From: Neolecta irregularis DAH-3
Lineage: Eukaryota > Ascomycota > Neolectomycetes > Neolectales > Neolectaceae
Assembly: GCA_001929475.1 (NCBI GenBank)
Contig: LXFE01000257.1
Span: 16,967-80,966, forward strand
Length of the DNA: 64,000 nt
Direction of reading: 5' to 3'
The position numbers and the translations under genes were made by a program. Under the pieces are notes generated by a model. It was not told where the DNA came from and searched no databases. It saw nothing but the letters and a program-made list of their open reading frames with translations. Below are positions 14,301-25,920 of the stretch, in pieces. How positions within the stretch are numbered: the stretch's first letter is position 1; every line of letters starts with the position of its first letter.

Positions 14301-14759
14301 ATTTATAGGTGTATAACGGTGCCAACCAGGTTCTCGCATAAATTCCGCTGGCATTGGAGGGAGTTGAACACGAGCGAAATGGGTTGCTTGGGACAGGTAA
14401 GGTTCGGCGATCTCCATCCCGATATTATGGAAATGCTCATCGAAAGTAGTTCCGCACAACGGCGGAAGGTTCATTTCGATCGGCGCGGACATGTTTGTGG
14501 TTTTGCCATAGAGGCCGTGCAGCGACAAATGCTTTCGCGACAGGTCTACGAGTTCTCGCGGTGGTTCAGTAACCAGACCGTTAAAGAGCTGGCGATGCAA
14601 TGACGGAGAGAGCTGTTGAATGCCTGCTTGGTTTACTCGGCGCTTTCCTTCAGGCGGCACGGCAACGGCACTCGGGTTGAGTGTACGTACAGGCGAAAAA
14701 TGGCCAAAGTACCTGCGCAGACTATGGTGGCCATTTAGACGGCGCAAAACATAGGCCAT
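11328..14759 (-). CDS. MIP1: Mitochondrial DNA polymerase gamma, catalytic subunit
   Basis: Exons 14759-12637, 12596-12434, 12395-11820 and 11780-11328 (introns 40, 38, 39 nt) give 1104 aa. Family A polymerase with 3'-5' exonuclease: Exo I LVFDTEV, Exo [11 protein letters not shown], Exo III YCAEDVR in the N-terminal half. Pol A GADVDSEELW, Pol [13 protein letters not shown] and Pol [12 protein letters not shown] lie in the C-terminal half. All catalytic acidic residues are present. The N-terminus from the ATG at 14759 is Arg-rich and lacks acids ([10 protein letters not shown]...), as expected of a mitochondrial presequence; an open frame continues 44 codons upstream but has no ATG at its end. 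It replicates and repairs mtDNA. The C-terminal extension after Pol C is short and polar. Shares a 174-bp promoter with TPI1. Confidence 0.97.
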
Positions 14760-14933
14760 GTTGTCTATTTCAGCAACAGTAGGTCGCTCGAGGTTGGAGA
14801 TTAGGCGGCAATCGCCACGTCCGATCAAAGAAGTCGAAAGCAACGTCTTGGGTTCAGAATACGAGAAGCACGTGCTTCTGTGGCACCGCAAACCTGGTAA
14901 AGAGTCGCTTTCTCACTCCGCATAGACTCCATT
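14760..14933. promoter_or_regulatory. Bidirectional promoter MIP1 / TPI1
   Basis: Only 174 bp separate the MIP1 and TPI1 start codons, so both core promoters lie here. No clear TATA box is seen. Assigned from position. Confidence 0.5.
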
Positions 14934-15919
<986 letters not shown>

Positions 15920-15983
15920 AGGCGGTAATTCGCCAATATAACGTTAGATCATACCGAACGTCCGTTTATAATACATAAACTCA

Positions 15984-17707
15984 TTAAATTTTCTTTGAAT
16001 CTCTTCCTAGTCCATACCTCCTACAAATAGCCTCCACATCTCCTATCGCATCAATCTCACCCTGTGCAATATAGACCGGCCTCCCGCTACCCTGTCCAAT
16101 ATTCATCACGGCTCCAGTTAACACCCGTTCTGCAACTCTTCGTAGATCGCTGGTTGTCAGAGCAGAAATCTTTTTACACATTTCCCGCGCACCAACTTTA
16201 TATCCTTGAACTTGAACCTAAAAAATCAGTCTTCAACTGAAAAAGTTATTACCTGTCTTCCAAGATCCTCAAGTTCAGTCATTCTACTCTCAAGATTCAT
16301 CAACAAAGAGCTCCGTAATTGATTTTTGGAGCGCTCGACTTCCGTCTTGGTTAATCCTCCTTTTCCATCATGCATAATCAAGGCCAACTGCTGGCACACA
16401 ACATCAGCGATACGATGAGCAGCGTCGTGTCTACAACTGGCAGAAATTCCAAAAAGGCCAGAATCGACATAACTATGTTGAAATGCAAGACAATTTTCTA
16501 CCCAACCATACTGATTCAACACTTCTGTAAACAGACGGGAGTACATCCCTTTTCCAGGGCCACCGGCGCTGAAAGAGCCGCCTCCACCCATGAGCATTTG
16601 GAGTGCTGCAAGGGCATATATATCAGGATCAGAGACTGCCAGACTTTCGAATGCGAGGTAAAAATGTGTAAAATGTGTTTTAGGTATTGCTTCGTGTGGA
16701 AGCATCCTTGCACCCCCAGTGAACCGTGCAGGAATTGACAACGGAGCAAGATTCTCTTCATTTTCTGGGGAGAGAGATGATTGTGATGTAACTGTTGATA
16801 TATTTTCAGGTAATGGTTTCGACGGTAAATTCGTTCCATTTACAAGTGAATGCTTCAAAGAATCTGAGCAAGTCGAGGATTTCGGTGAGCCTGTTGTCAT
16901 ATCACCAAAATATTTTCTGGTTAGCTCAAGAGCTTTGTCGTGAGGAACTCCAGCAAATGCAACGACCAACCTGTCTGGTGTAAAGAACACATCTCGATAT
17001 TCCTTGACTAGCTCTGGCGTAATCTGTAGTACTCGGTCCTCTGGACACAAGGTTGGATTTCCAAGTGTAAGACTATTATAAGCGGCCGCATGTAAAATCT
17101 CCGGCAAAATCAAATCTGGCTTGTTCCAAATTTCTTGAAGCTCAAACAATGCTGTTTCTTGTTGCATATTGACTTCTTCGGGAGTGATTAGTGGATCACG
17201 AATTGTTTCGCTTAACAATACCATCATTTTTTCGACGTCGTTGTTGAACACAGCCGATTGATAGACTATAAATTCGCGTGATGATGAACACATGTGGTTT
17301 CCACCTAACGATTCAAGCGATTCGAGCATATTATCTGCTGTCCTTGAGCCAGTGCTCTTTTAGGAGGTAAACGAAATGTCTGGGAATGGAAGATACCTTA
17401 AATGCTAGACGGTCGACTATATGACTTACTCCTTCGAGTTTTTTCGATTCATAGCGAGAACCGGCATTTACATATACTCCCAATGCTGAGAAATGACCTG
17501 GAAGAGCTTCTGTAGCTACGCGGACTCCATTTTCTAGAGTTGTGATTTGATCGAGTTCAGTTGTATCCTTGAGGTTAAATTTTGAGTGGAAAAATTTCGT
17601 ACTCGAGACAAGAGATCTACAGGAATAGCATGGGCTTTTCGAGCAGCAGATGACCCGGAAAAGGATTTCGGGACGAATTTGGGCGCCGAACGTAGCAACC
17701 TCCACAT
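15984..17707 (-). CDS. MAS2: Mitochondrial-processing peptidase subunit alpha
   Basis: Exons 17707-17603, 17567-17397, 17356-16253 and 16217-15984 (introns 35, 40, 35 nt) give 537 aa. M16 family fold: the inactive metal site SHIVDRLAFK near residue 75 replaces the HxxEH of the beta subunit, so this is the non-catalytic alpha subunit. The glycine-rich substrate-release loop GGGGSFSAGGPGKGMYSRL is present in the C-terminal half. The N-terminus (MWRLLRSAPKFVPKSF) is a typical matrix presequence. It acts with the beta subunit to cleave presequences of imported proteins. A Ser/Pro-rich insert before the glycine loop is longer than in yeast. Confidence 0.95.
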
Positions 17708-17874
17708 GCTGCTGTAGGATTGATTATTCGGTGTGCAGAAAATATGAAAGTTTGCAGATAACAAAAGTTTACTCGACTGATGACACATTGATTTACAACC
17801 TCCTCTACGACAATTTTATGATATTACACCCAATTATTGATATGCAGAAATTTATTGTGAATAAAACCCCATAC

Positions 17875-19290
17875 TCAAGTAGATTCAACTTCGCTGGCCT
17901 GTGGTATAACCCACCAATATTTCTTTTGGGTGTCCCGTCGTGTCTTCATCACTTCCAGTATATTATTAACTCTTGCAGCCTCTTGTGTTCTCGCAGAAGC
18001 TTCGTGTATTTTAATAATATTTAACAAAGTCGATTCAGCAATGGTGAACGTCCCATGATCCTCCTTAAATTTCTCAGTAAATTCGATCAAGAGCCGCTCC
18101 GCTGCAGCCGTTCGCATGCCTCGAAGCTCGTCTTGAATTATTATTAAGTACATTGACCATGAAGGGTCGACGTTGACCTTGGAAGAGCGCATTAGGTCCC
18201 ATATAGTACGGGCAGTGGAAGGAACAACTCTTTGACGATAAGATGTCCAAGCAACCCGGGTGCTTCGGAGAGCCGCCCAGCGGAGAAGCGCGGCCCACAC
18301 TTCAAACGGGCACTTGATGCGATAATGCCGGGAGATCAATTCGACACTCGAGAGTGCAGCTGATATCATGCCGTTGAAGCCATAAGCTACAGCAAGAGCC
18401 ATGAGGGTATGTGGTGTTGGCGCTTGGGGATGGTGTCGCGGAAGCAGCGGTTGAACAATATGGGATCCCTCCTCGTCTGGATGAAGCGACAAACCAAATA
18501 TTTCTTTGAGAATGTCATGAATCCCTTCCGTGTCTCCCTTTTTTGCTCTAGCAAGGATCAAAGTGTCAAATGTTGCGCTGTTGGGATTGACTTTGTTCTT
18601 GATCATCACTCTTAAGAGATTGGTTGCAGCCGCAATGTCTTGCTGCCCACTAGTAGCCCTGGTACGAAACTCAAGGGAGTCGATTCCATAAAGAATAGCG
18701 ATTACGGAATTGTAGCAGTACACGTCTGGTTTTACGCCTGATGCAATGAGTTCCTGCCAGATTTGTAGCGCGTAATCATTGAATGACCCTGCACGTGCGC
18801 AGGCGAGGATATGGGCATAGTCGTTGACAGAGAGTCTTTCGACATGGGATGCCAGGGCTTGCTTGGTTTCTAGTAGATTCCTGAAAAGAAGGTCTCGTTT
18901 CTCGTTAGACTTTGGCCTGGTTGGAGAGAATTTTAGATATCTCCGTGGTCTCAAAGAGTGCAGGAGAGCTGAGTAGTCTTCGGGGGTGAGAAATTCTACC
19001 TGATGGTGGAGCTTGATCATGTTGTACTCTTGCCAGAGGAGCTTATATTCCCTTGTCCTTAGAAAACGGCGGAATTTTGAAATTTGACCAGGGTCGTAAC
19101 GGGGCACATAGCGAAAAGTGCTCGGTCGTGGACGGGGTGTAATTGACGCAGAAAAGGCGAGTGTAGGACGGAAGTGTTTGTGGGGAGCGCTGGTTGGTGG
19201 TTTGGGGGTGGAAAATAATTTGGAGGAGACGCATGAGGCGTATTCTCTGTAAAAGAGCCGCTGCATGGGCAGAGGGGTGGGTATATGCAT
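17875..19290 (-). CDS. Mitochondrial pentatricopeptide-repeat protein
   Basis: A single-exon frame of 471 aa; the ATG at 19290 is used because the longer frame starts only with TTG. The N-terminus is rich in Arg/Ser and lacks acids, suggesting mitochondrial import. Helical pairs with PPR spacing are visible, for example VKPDVYCYNSVIAIL and VNPNSATFDTLILAR in the middle third. Fungal PPR proteins stabilise or translate mitochondrial mRNAs or assist rRNA maturation; the particular target cannot be read from the sequence. It is intronless, unusual among its neighbours. It starts 65 bp from CUL4 on the opposite strand. Confidence 0.8.
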   Translation of the reverse strand: MHIPTPLPMQRLFYREYASCVSSKLFSTPKPPTSAPHKHFRPTLAFSASITPRPRPSTFRYVPRYDPGQISKFRRFLRTREYKLLWQEYNMIKLHHQVEFLTPEDYSALLHSLRPRRYLKFSPTRPKSNEKRDLLFRNLLETKQALASHVERLSVNDYAHILACARAGSFNDYALQIWQELIASGVKPDVYCYNSVIAILYGIDSLEFRTRATSGQQDIAAATNLLRVMIKNKVNPNSATFDTLILARAKKGDTEGIHDILKEIFGLSLHPDEEGSHIVQPLLPRHHPQAPTPHTLMALAVAYGFNGMISAALSSVELISRHYRIKCPFEVWAALLRWAALRSTRVAWTSYRQRVVPSTARTIWDLMRSSKVNVDPSWSMYLIIIQDELRGMRTAAAERLLIEFTEKFKEDHGTFTIAESTLLNIIKIHEASARTQEAARVNNILEVMKTRRDTQKKYWWVIPQASEVEST

Positions 19291-19355
19291 TGTGTATGCG
19301 CTCAAGCCAAGACCAAGACGCCGGGGCGCAGACGTGGCGCGGCTGCTGACTGTTG
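19291..19355. promoter_or_regulatory. Very short bidirectional spacer PPR gene / CUL4
   Basis: Only 65 bp, GC-rich, lie between the two start codons, so promoters and 5' UTRs of the two genes must overlap the coding starts or each other. Inferred from position. Confidence 0.45.
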
Positions 19356-22050
19356 ATGCCGGCTCACCGCCAAAAGACGCTGCCCGAGGCCTGGCCCGAC
19401 GCTGCTGCTAAACGCCAAAAGACCAGTTTTGCACCGGTCAAGATGCAATTGCGCCCTCCACAACCATCGCCGCAAGCAGATCCGGCGCTGCCGCCGCTGC
19501 CCAAGCGCAGAATCGCACTCAGACCGGCAAATGGACCGGCAAAGCTGGTCATCAAGAATATCCGCCCGCCACAACCGGAGAACCAGCGGATATACCTCGA
19601 CCAGAGCTTTGACCGCCTTCGTCGCATGATGCTGGCTGTTCTTGCGGCAGAAGGCATCGAAGACTCGTTGCAGGAAGCGTACAAGGGCGCCGAGGCGTTG
19701 TCGAGAGCCAACAGATCCGCAGACATCCAGCATATGCTCGAAGCGAGCTTTGACTCGTATTTCAAAGTCTCTGTGAGCCCCGAGATTCATCGGCTGGCCA
19801 GGATTGTCGTCCCCTCGACCCTTCTCCAAGAAGTTAACCGCCTGTGGGATCAGTGGTTGAAGCAGCTGGTATCGATGCCTTATCGTCCTCTCTCCTAACA
19901 GCAAGAGCACAATACGTGGCATCCTGCAGTTCCACGATCAAAATTACTGCTGGAGCACACCCAATGTTCCTACAATCTGGTAATTTCTCTCTGCGGTTGG
20001 CCAGCTTATTGCTAGGGTGTTGGGCACTACCTTCTTCAGAGATCAAGTCATCACGACCAACGAATTACAACCACACATCATCCAATCAGCAATCGAGCTT
20101 TTGAAGGCTCATCGTGACGGCGACCGCTCGGATTCGTTAATTCTCAAAGCCACTCTGTCAATATTCAATATACTCGGTATATATTCTGAGAAATTATATG
20201 ATCCTCTGCGTATAGCTACCTCGAAATACCATACTCAACTGGCACAAACCGCATTTAGTGAACTTTTGGTTGAGGATTACTTGAAATTTATCGACGACCG
20301 ATTACAACAAGAGGAAGAGCGATGCGTCTTTTTGTCTTTCGATAAAGCAACTCGGAACGCTTTTGTCAAAATTATTCAGGACACAATGATCCGCCAGAAA
20401 GCTCTCCTCATTCTCGAAGAGGGCTTCCAGGATCTAATGGAGAGAAAGAAACACGATTCTCTCCACCTTCTCTACACCCTGCTTCAGCGGACTGAGCAAG
20501 TCAAACTCCTCCAAGACCACTGGTCCCACTATATTCTAGTACGTGTTCTTCCAATGTTTTCACTTATCAGTCTCAGAGCAAAGGGGTAAGGTTGGTCACC
20601 AACCCTGAACTCGATAATGAAATGATTGATTCATTACTGGCCTTCAAAAAAGAGCTCGATACCGTCATTTCTACGTCCTTCTCCAACACCGTAGATTTTG
20701 TCCATACTCTCCGCCGTGATTTTGAAAATTTTATCAATAAACGACAGAATAAACCAGCTGAAATGGCTGCCAAATACCTCGATGGAATTCTTCGCCGCGG
20801 AAATAAAGCAGGTGATGACTTTGTTGTTGAACAGAAAATGGATCATGTCATTGAGGTTTTCAAGTTTATTCAAGGTGAGCGATGCTCTACTAATTGTCCT
20901 GACGTAACAAAGGGAAAGATGTGTTTGAAGCCTTTTATAAACGCGATTTGGCGAAACGTCTACTGTTGAATAAGAGCGCAAGCGATGATTTGGAAAAGTC
21001 CATGTTCTCAAGACTTAGAGAAGGTATGCTAGTAGCTAGTATCAAGTTTAATTGCTTCAGAGTGCGGATCACAGTTCACCCAAAATCTAGAGACCATGTT
21101 CAAAGACGTGAAAACATCTGCCGACATGATGGAGCAATTTAGGGTATATTTTGCCTAATTTGAAAAGTTTTGATAGCAAGAATTCGAAGCATAGAGAGAC
21201 TTCTACCAATATCAATGTGCGGATCTTGACCCACAGTTCGTGGCCAGAGTACAAAGAGGTGAAATTTCGGTTTCCCGAAACTCTTTCTCGCGATTTGGAA
21301 ATTTTTAAGCAGCATTATAAGGAAAAATCACCGAATAAGAATCTCGAATTTCGGCATGCCTTGGATTACTGTGTTGTTACCGCAAATCTCCCCCGGGTTT
21401 CATTTCCCTCCTCGACTGAAGCTAACGTTGCAGGGCACGAAAGAGTTACATGTCAGTCTATTCCAAGGGGCAGTGTTGCTGTTATTCAATAACGTGGAAG
21501 ACGGAAACGTATTGACATATGAAGACATCCAAGGCGCGACAAGCTTAGGTTTGATCACTAAATATCACCAACAAACTAATCAAAAGCCGACCAAGAGCTC
21601 ATTCGAACAATGCAATCCCTTTCCTGTGGAAAATTTCGAATATTGACAAAATCGCCCAAAGGCAAAGAGGTCAAACCAGACGACACGTTTCAACTAAATG
21701 AATCCTTCACTGATAAGCAATTCCGCATAAAGATAAATCAAATCCAACTCAAAGAGACTAAAGAGGAAAATGAAGCAGCACATAAAGAAGTCGAACAAAA
21801 TCGGACATATGAGATGCAAAGTGCAGTCGTCAGAGTCATGAAAGCCAGACAGCGAGCAAGCCATCACGATCTTGTCCTAGAAGTCATCTCGATTATGAAA
21901 GCTAGAGGTGCTTTAAACGTCAAAGAACTAAAGAAAGTAATCGAAAAGCTGATCGATGATGTACACTGTTTCCGAGAATTTCTAGTTTGGCTAATTTGTT
22001 AGGAATATATTGAGAGGGAGGAGGATGGAACGTACAAGTATTTGGCTTAA
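19356..22050 (+). CDS. CUL4: Cullin-4, scaffold of CRL4 ubiquitin ligase
   Basis: Ten exons (19356-19868, 19906-19979, 20016-20538, 20577-20874, 20913-21023, 21061-21143, 21181-21396, 21434-21548, 21587-21960, 22003-22050) give 784 aa. The [10 protein letters not shown] start of the cullin repeats after a basic, Pro-rich tail, and the later KSPKGKEV block, match cullin-4 rather than Cul1 or Cul3. The cullin homology region ([17 protein letters not shown], the Rbx1-binding part) and the C-terminal neddylation segment [11 protein letters not shown], with the acceptor Lys, are present. It nucleates DDB1-dependent ligases for replication licensing and repair. Nine introns of 36-42 nt all use GT-AG. 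The first exon is much more GC-rich than the rest. Confidence 0.96.
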
Positions 22051-22510
22051 GGATTGATGTTCCTGGGGAGTTCTTTTTGGACTTGCATTGTGCATTTATC
22101 TATAACAAATATAAACCATTGGTTATCTCTATCATATATATTATCCACGATTCCTTCAATAGATATAAAAAGTCACCGTCTATACTAAACTACGAAATAA
22201 AATCCATGAAAAACAAAAAACCTATCAAACCAGGCCAAGAATTTTCTGCATCAAGACCGAAGAACACTTATCCCAATGAATTTGAAAATAAAAACAAACC
22301 AGGTGAAAGACATTTCGGAGACAAGAAGGAATGATCCACCTCAAGGCGAAATCAAGGTAGTCCCAGGTGGAACCTCAAGATCGAGCATTCAAGCCAAATG
22401 TTAAACAAGATATATAAAAAAGGTATCGGGGAAAACTGCTTCTATATTCAAATGAACGAGTGAATCTAAATGAATGTTGGTCTATATATCCTAGTCCCAG
22501 GGGTGTTCTT
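22051..22510. other. Intergenic region between CUL4 and the secreted protein gene (convergent)
   Basis: This 460-bp AT-rich interval lies between two convergent stop codons and should hold both 3' UTRs. The only open frame (22077-22334) has a simple Lys-rich composition and no domain. No RNA gene or repeat is seen. Confidence 0.5.
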
Positions 22511-24546
22511 TTAAAGAATGCAAAGAGAAGCGAGTAAAAGTGATAAAATGAAAGTAAATGTGCCAACGCCGAAACCAGTAGCGTTGCCTCGGAAAAGAGC
22601 GGTACCTACAGGTGAAACTGTTGCATTGAGCGATGCGGATGCAGAAGCGACTGCAAACGCGGGGTCTGAACCAGATGTTGGAGAAGCAACTTGGCTTGGG
22701 CTGGCCGAGACCGAAGCTGCTGCTACTGCTGCGGATGGAACACCTGATGATTGTTGAATGCCAGAAATTGCGTTGATGGATGAATTTGCGGTGATGGAGA
22801 TTGAATTTGCAGATTGAATGGCATTAGCGCCTTGTGCATTTGGCGAGGAAGTTGGAGGAGCAAGCGATTTTGTTATTGTAGTGCCCGAGTTCACAACCAG
22901 AACGTGAGTAGGCACCACATAGACGACTGGAGCTACAGAGGTGGCCGTGCGAGGCAAATTCGAAGAGCTCGAGCTGCCTGCAGGTAGCGCAGCATTATTC
23001 AGTGGAAGGGCAGTTGCAACAGCAACAATAATTTTGGAAGTTGATGTGCGGACTAGGGGATACACAATTGCACCAATTGTGTACACTCCAGGTGTAGCAG
23101 CAATGATATTCGAGGTGGTTGTTGCTTGGAGTAACGAATTCCAGCATGGAACAATGATCGTCGCAGACGAGTCGATTGTGACATAGACGTTGATGCCTTG
23201 CGTGAGGACTTGAAAGACGGTCGTGGTGAAAAATGGATTAGCGTTTGTATTTGGAGTCGGGGTGGTTCCGGCGACGGTAAGATCTGTGACTGTCGGGGTA
23301 GCGGATGTATCGACCAATAGCGAAGAAGCGATTGATGGAGCAACACCAATGGTTCCTTGTGCAACGTTGACAAAGGTGTAGGCCTGTTGAAAGAATGGGA
23401 AACCAAGAGTGATGTAGTTTGTTGTTGACAATCCGACGATAACAGTGCAGGTACCGTTGACGGTAGATGTCAATGGAACCTCGATGACTACACCGCCAAT
23501 GGATAAAACGAGCTGGTGTGGAAGGCCACCGCAGAAAGATGGGCTTTTGAGAGCAGAGAGGATGTTTGAGGGCGAAGGTGAACTTGACGGTGATGGCGAG
23601 TCGGTCGTAACTGAGGAAACCAGTCCAGAGAGTAAGGATTCAGGCAAGAGAATATCGCTTGTAGTGGTGGAGAGCACAGCCTGCACGGCGCTCGTCGAAA
23701 GTGGAGTCTGAGATGTGCCCGAGTTCCCAGCAAGAGAAACAGCAGAGATTGGGAATTCCATGGTGCTCATGTCGGTGAAGGCAAGCGAGCAGAGAGATCC
23801 CGAGTAGAGAGTGGTTTCGGTATTGCTTCCGAAAATGAGTTGAGATCCTGCATGAGGGTTGGCGGGATTGACGTAGATACTGTAGGCTGCGGAATCGATC
23901 TTGCCGCTGCTGACTAGGGCCTGTAGGAATGATGATGTGCCACCCAGACCTGAGACAATTAGCGACACGGCGGGCATGAGGGGGAGATACCAACAACACC
24001 AGGCTGTGCGGTTGAGGGAGCCTGCTGCAGAGAGGCGGAGATTGCAATGGGAGCATTGAGGACGACACCGACGAGAGCATCAACCTGTACACCTGCGAAT
24101 TCTACAAGTGAGATCCTTTGTGTTCCGCTGACGGTGGAGTTGTCGATGGGATTGGTGGTGGAGAAAGCGGAGGTTGCACCTGGCAGGGTTTGGTTGGTCT
24201 GGGTCGTGTTGCAGCGGAGCGCGGTACTGTTGGGGTGGAAGCGGGAGCCGGGGAACAACCCATGGGTGTGTGATGGGGAGGCGGCGGTGGATGTGTTAGC
24301 AGCACCAGGCTGCTGCAGGGCACTGCCGGCTCTGAGAGGCGCGCCGAGGCCCTGGGTTCGGATCTGGGTGACGCTCGCAGAGGACACCCACGAGGCTGCA
24401 CTCTGCAGATCGAGCGCGAGACTGAGCGACGGACCGCCGTCGATGGAGACAGACGTGCAAAGGGACCAGCTGTCAAAGCTGAGACGGGCGATAATCGACT
24501 GGGCATTGGCGACCGGCGCAAAGAGTGCAAGGGCTAGAGCGAGCAT
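22511..24546 (-). CDS. Secreted, GPI-type pepsin-like protein with lost catalytic motifs
   Basis: Exons 24546-23991 and 23949-22511 around a 41-nt intron give 664 aa. A signal peptide (MLALALALFAPVANAQS) opens the protein. The C-terminus has a small-residue site, a spacer and a hydrophobic tail (TFTFILSLLLASLCIL), as in GPI anchoring. In between lies an A1 pepsin fold: the intron restores GVVGLGGTSSFLQALVSSGKI, followed by AYSIYV and QLIFGSNT blocks as in yapsins. The first DTGS motif reads DLQSAASW (Asp kept, Thr-Gly lost). The second, normally DTGTT...LP, reads LSTTTSDILLP with Ser in place of Asp. It therefore probably has no protease activity. A Ser/Thr/Ala-rich stalk of about 170 residues precedes the anchor, suggesting a cell-wall or surface role. 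Confidence 0.75.
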
Positions 24547-25044
24547 GGATGTGAGGGCGGATGGTGCCTGCGGCGCAGCTTATAAGTCCGCGCGCATAGC
24601 TGGCCATCTCGCGTCTGCATAGCTGCTGGCCATCTCGCGCAGACGCGAGGACGAGGCGAAGCAAGGCCCGGCACCTTGGTGTCGCGACTCCGAGGGAGAT
24701 TGTGGAAGGGAAGAAGGGAATGTGTGGTTTCGAGGCTCCGAGGAGGTTGGGTGGAAGGGAATGTGTGCCCCTGGGCCCCGTCCCATGGCTGGCACCAGGA
24801 AGCACAGCCATCCCAACACCAGCCAGGAATGCGCATCAAACAATACAGGCATTAGTAGCTTATCTAAATGTTTCTCTGTCCAATCTGTATCAAGAAAGGA
24901 TTGAACCAGAGCTGCAAACCCTAGCTTCTCCCAAAAACACCTACTCCCATGTCGGCCCTCTGACAAGGTCGACCATCTAAAAGGTCGACCAGCTCCAGTC
25001 GTGCGGAACTGATGCAGTCGGCTCCATCCCGCCCGTTTCTTTGA
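24547..25044. other. Intergenic region with short direct repeats
   Basis: Nearly 500 bp between the start of the secreted-protein gene and the stop of the FYVE gene. The proximal part is GC-rich and carries two imperfect copies of CATAGCTGGCCATCTCGCG (24595-24613 and 24618-24639), placed just upstream of the secreted-protein start at 24546 on the minus strand. An 11-bp direct repeat AAGGTCGACCA occurs at about 24965 and 24980. Open frames here are shadows without domains. The paired repeats may be regulatory; this is inference. Confidence 0.4.
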
Positions 25045-25730
25045 TTAGAATGCTGCACGCTGTTGCAACGCACCTTGTGGAGAAGACTTGATATTCACAT
25101 GCCCTGAGCGCTTCGAGAGCTCCTTTGCACTCTGTGGACGGCATTTCTTCGTTATATCAGACCCGTTGCGCTTCCATGCTTCATATTCCTGCTTGCACCG
25201 ATTACATGATCGCGATAGTACACCTGCGATATGGAACCGCGCGTTCTGATCAAGACGCAATGTCTGAGATGTATCCCCTGCGCAAAACACGTCCCCGCAC
25301 CTTTAAACCTCAACATACATCTAGAGCCGTTTTACCTCCGACAATGATGCTTCCTTTCAAACAGGGTAAATGTTTTGGTGCAGCCAGGTGCTGCACATAT
25401 CTCGGCTTCACTATCCGGCTACACGTGAAATTAGCCAGATCCTTATAAAACAAAAGGAGCTGATCAAGGGATCAGCTACGTACGTACTTTCCAGTGCCAA
25501 CGAGCAGGAGGTCCGCTAACAGTTCCAAAGTCCTCGTCTGCCTCCGGGCTATTCTTTCGCGACAACGCAAACTCGCTTGCCGGTCGTAGAGCTGCTGGTG
25601 TATATAATGGTGATCGGGGATTATTCCCCGGGTGATGTGGAGGTATGAGAGGCCGGTCCGAAAAGTTCATCGCAGTGCCCATGGTAGGCGCCTGGGGACG
25701 AGTTTTCCTGGTCATAGCATAGACGTCCAT
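25045..25730 (-). CDS. Small FYVE zinc-finger protein (PI3P binding)
   Basis: Three exons (25730-25488, 25418-25336, 25300-25045) with introns of 69 and 35 nt give 193 aa. Together they rebuild a FYVE finger at about residues 76-140: ARWHWKPD at the start (WxxD), CAAPGCTKTF, the PI3P-binding RKHHCRRCGDVFC, and SCNRCKQEYEAW at the end. All Zn-binding Cys pairs are visible. No RING, PH or other domain follows; the N-terminal 75 residues are Pro-rich. FYVE proteins bind phosphatidylinositol-3-phosphate on endosomes and vacuoles. Homologues are common in fungi, but I cannot name this one. The domain is certain; function beyond membrane binding is inference. Confidence 0.88.
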
Positions 25731-25920
25731 ACTCGCTTTTTGATAAAGGGTTACAAAGAAAAAGCAAAGGGCGAGGGAAAAAAACGCGAAAAAAAGAGGT
25801 GAACTGGGTTCGAGACGGTGTTTTAGCGCTGGTGGAGACAGATGCCCGCCCGCCCTTCCCCGCTTATCAATATCTCTGCCAAATCAATCAGCCAAAATTC
25901 GGCAAGAATTTAAATATATC

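Noticed and set aside
22077-22334. Small Lys-rich + frame after CUL4
   Set aside because: AT-rich 3' region, simple composition, no splice or domain support.
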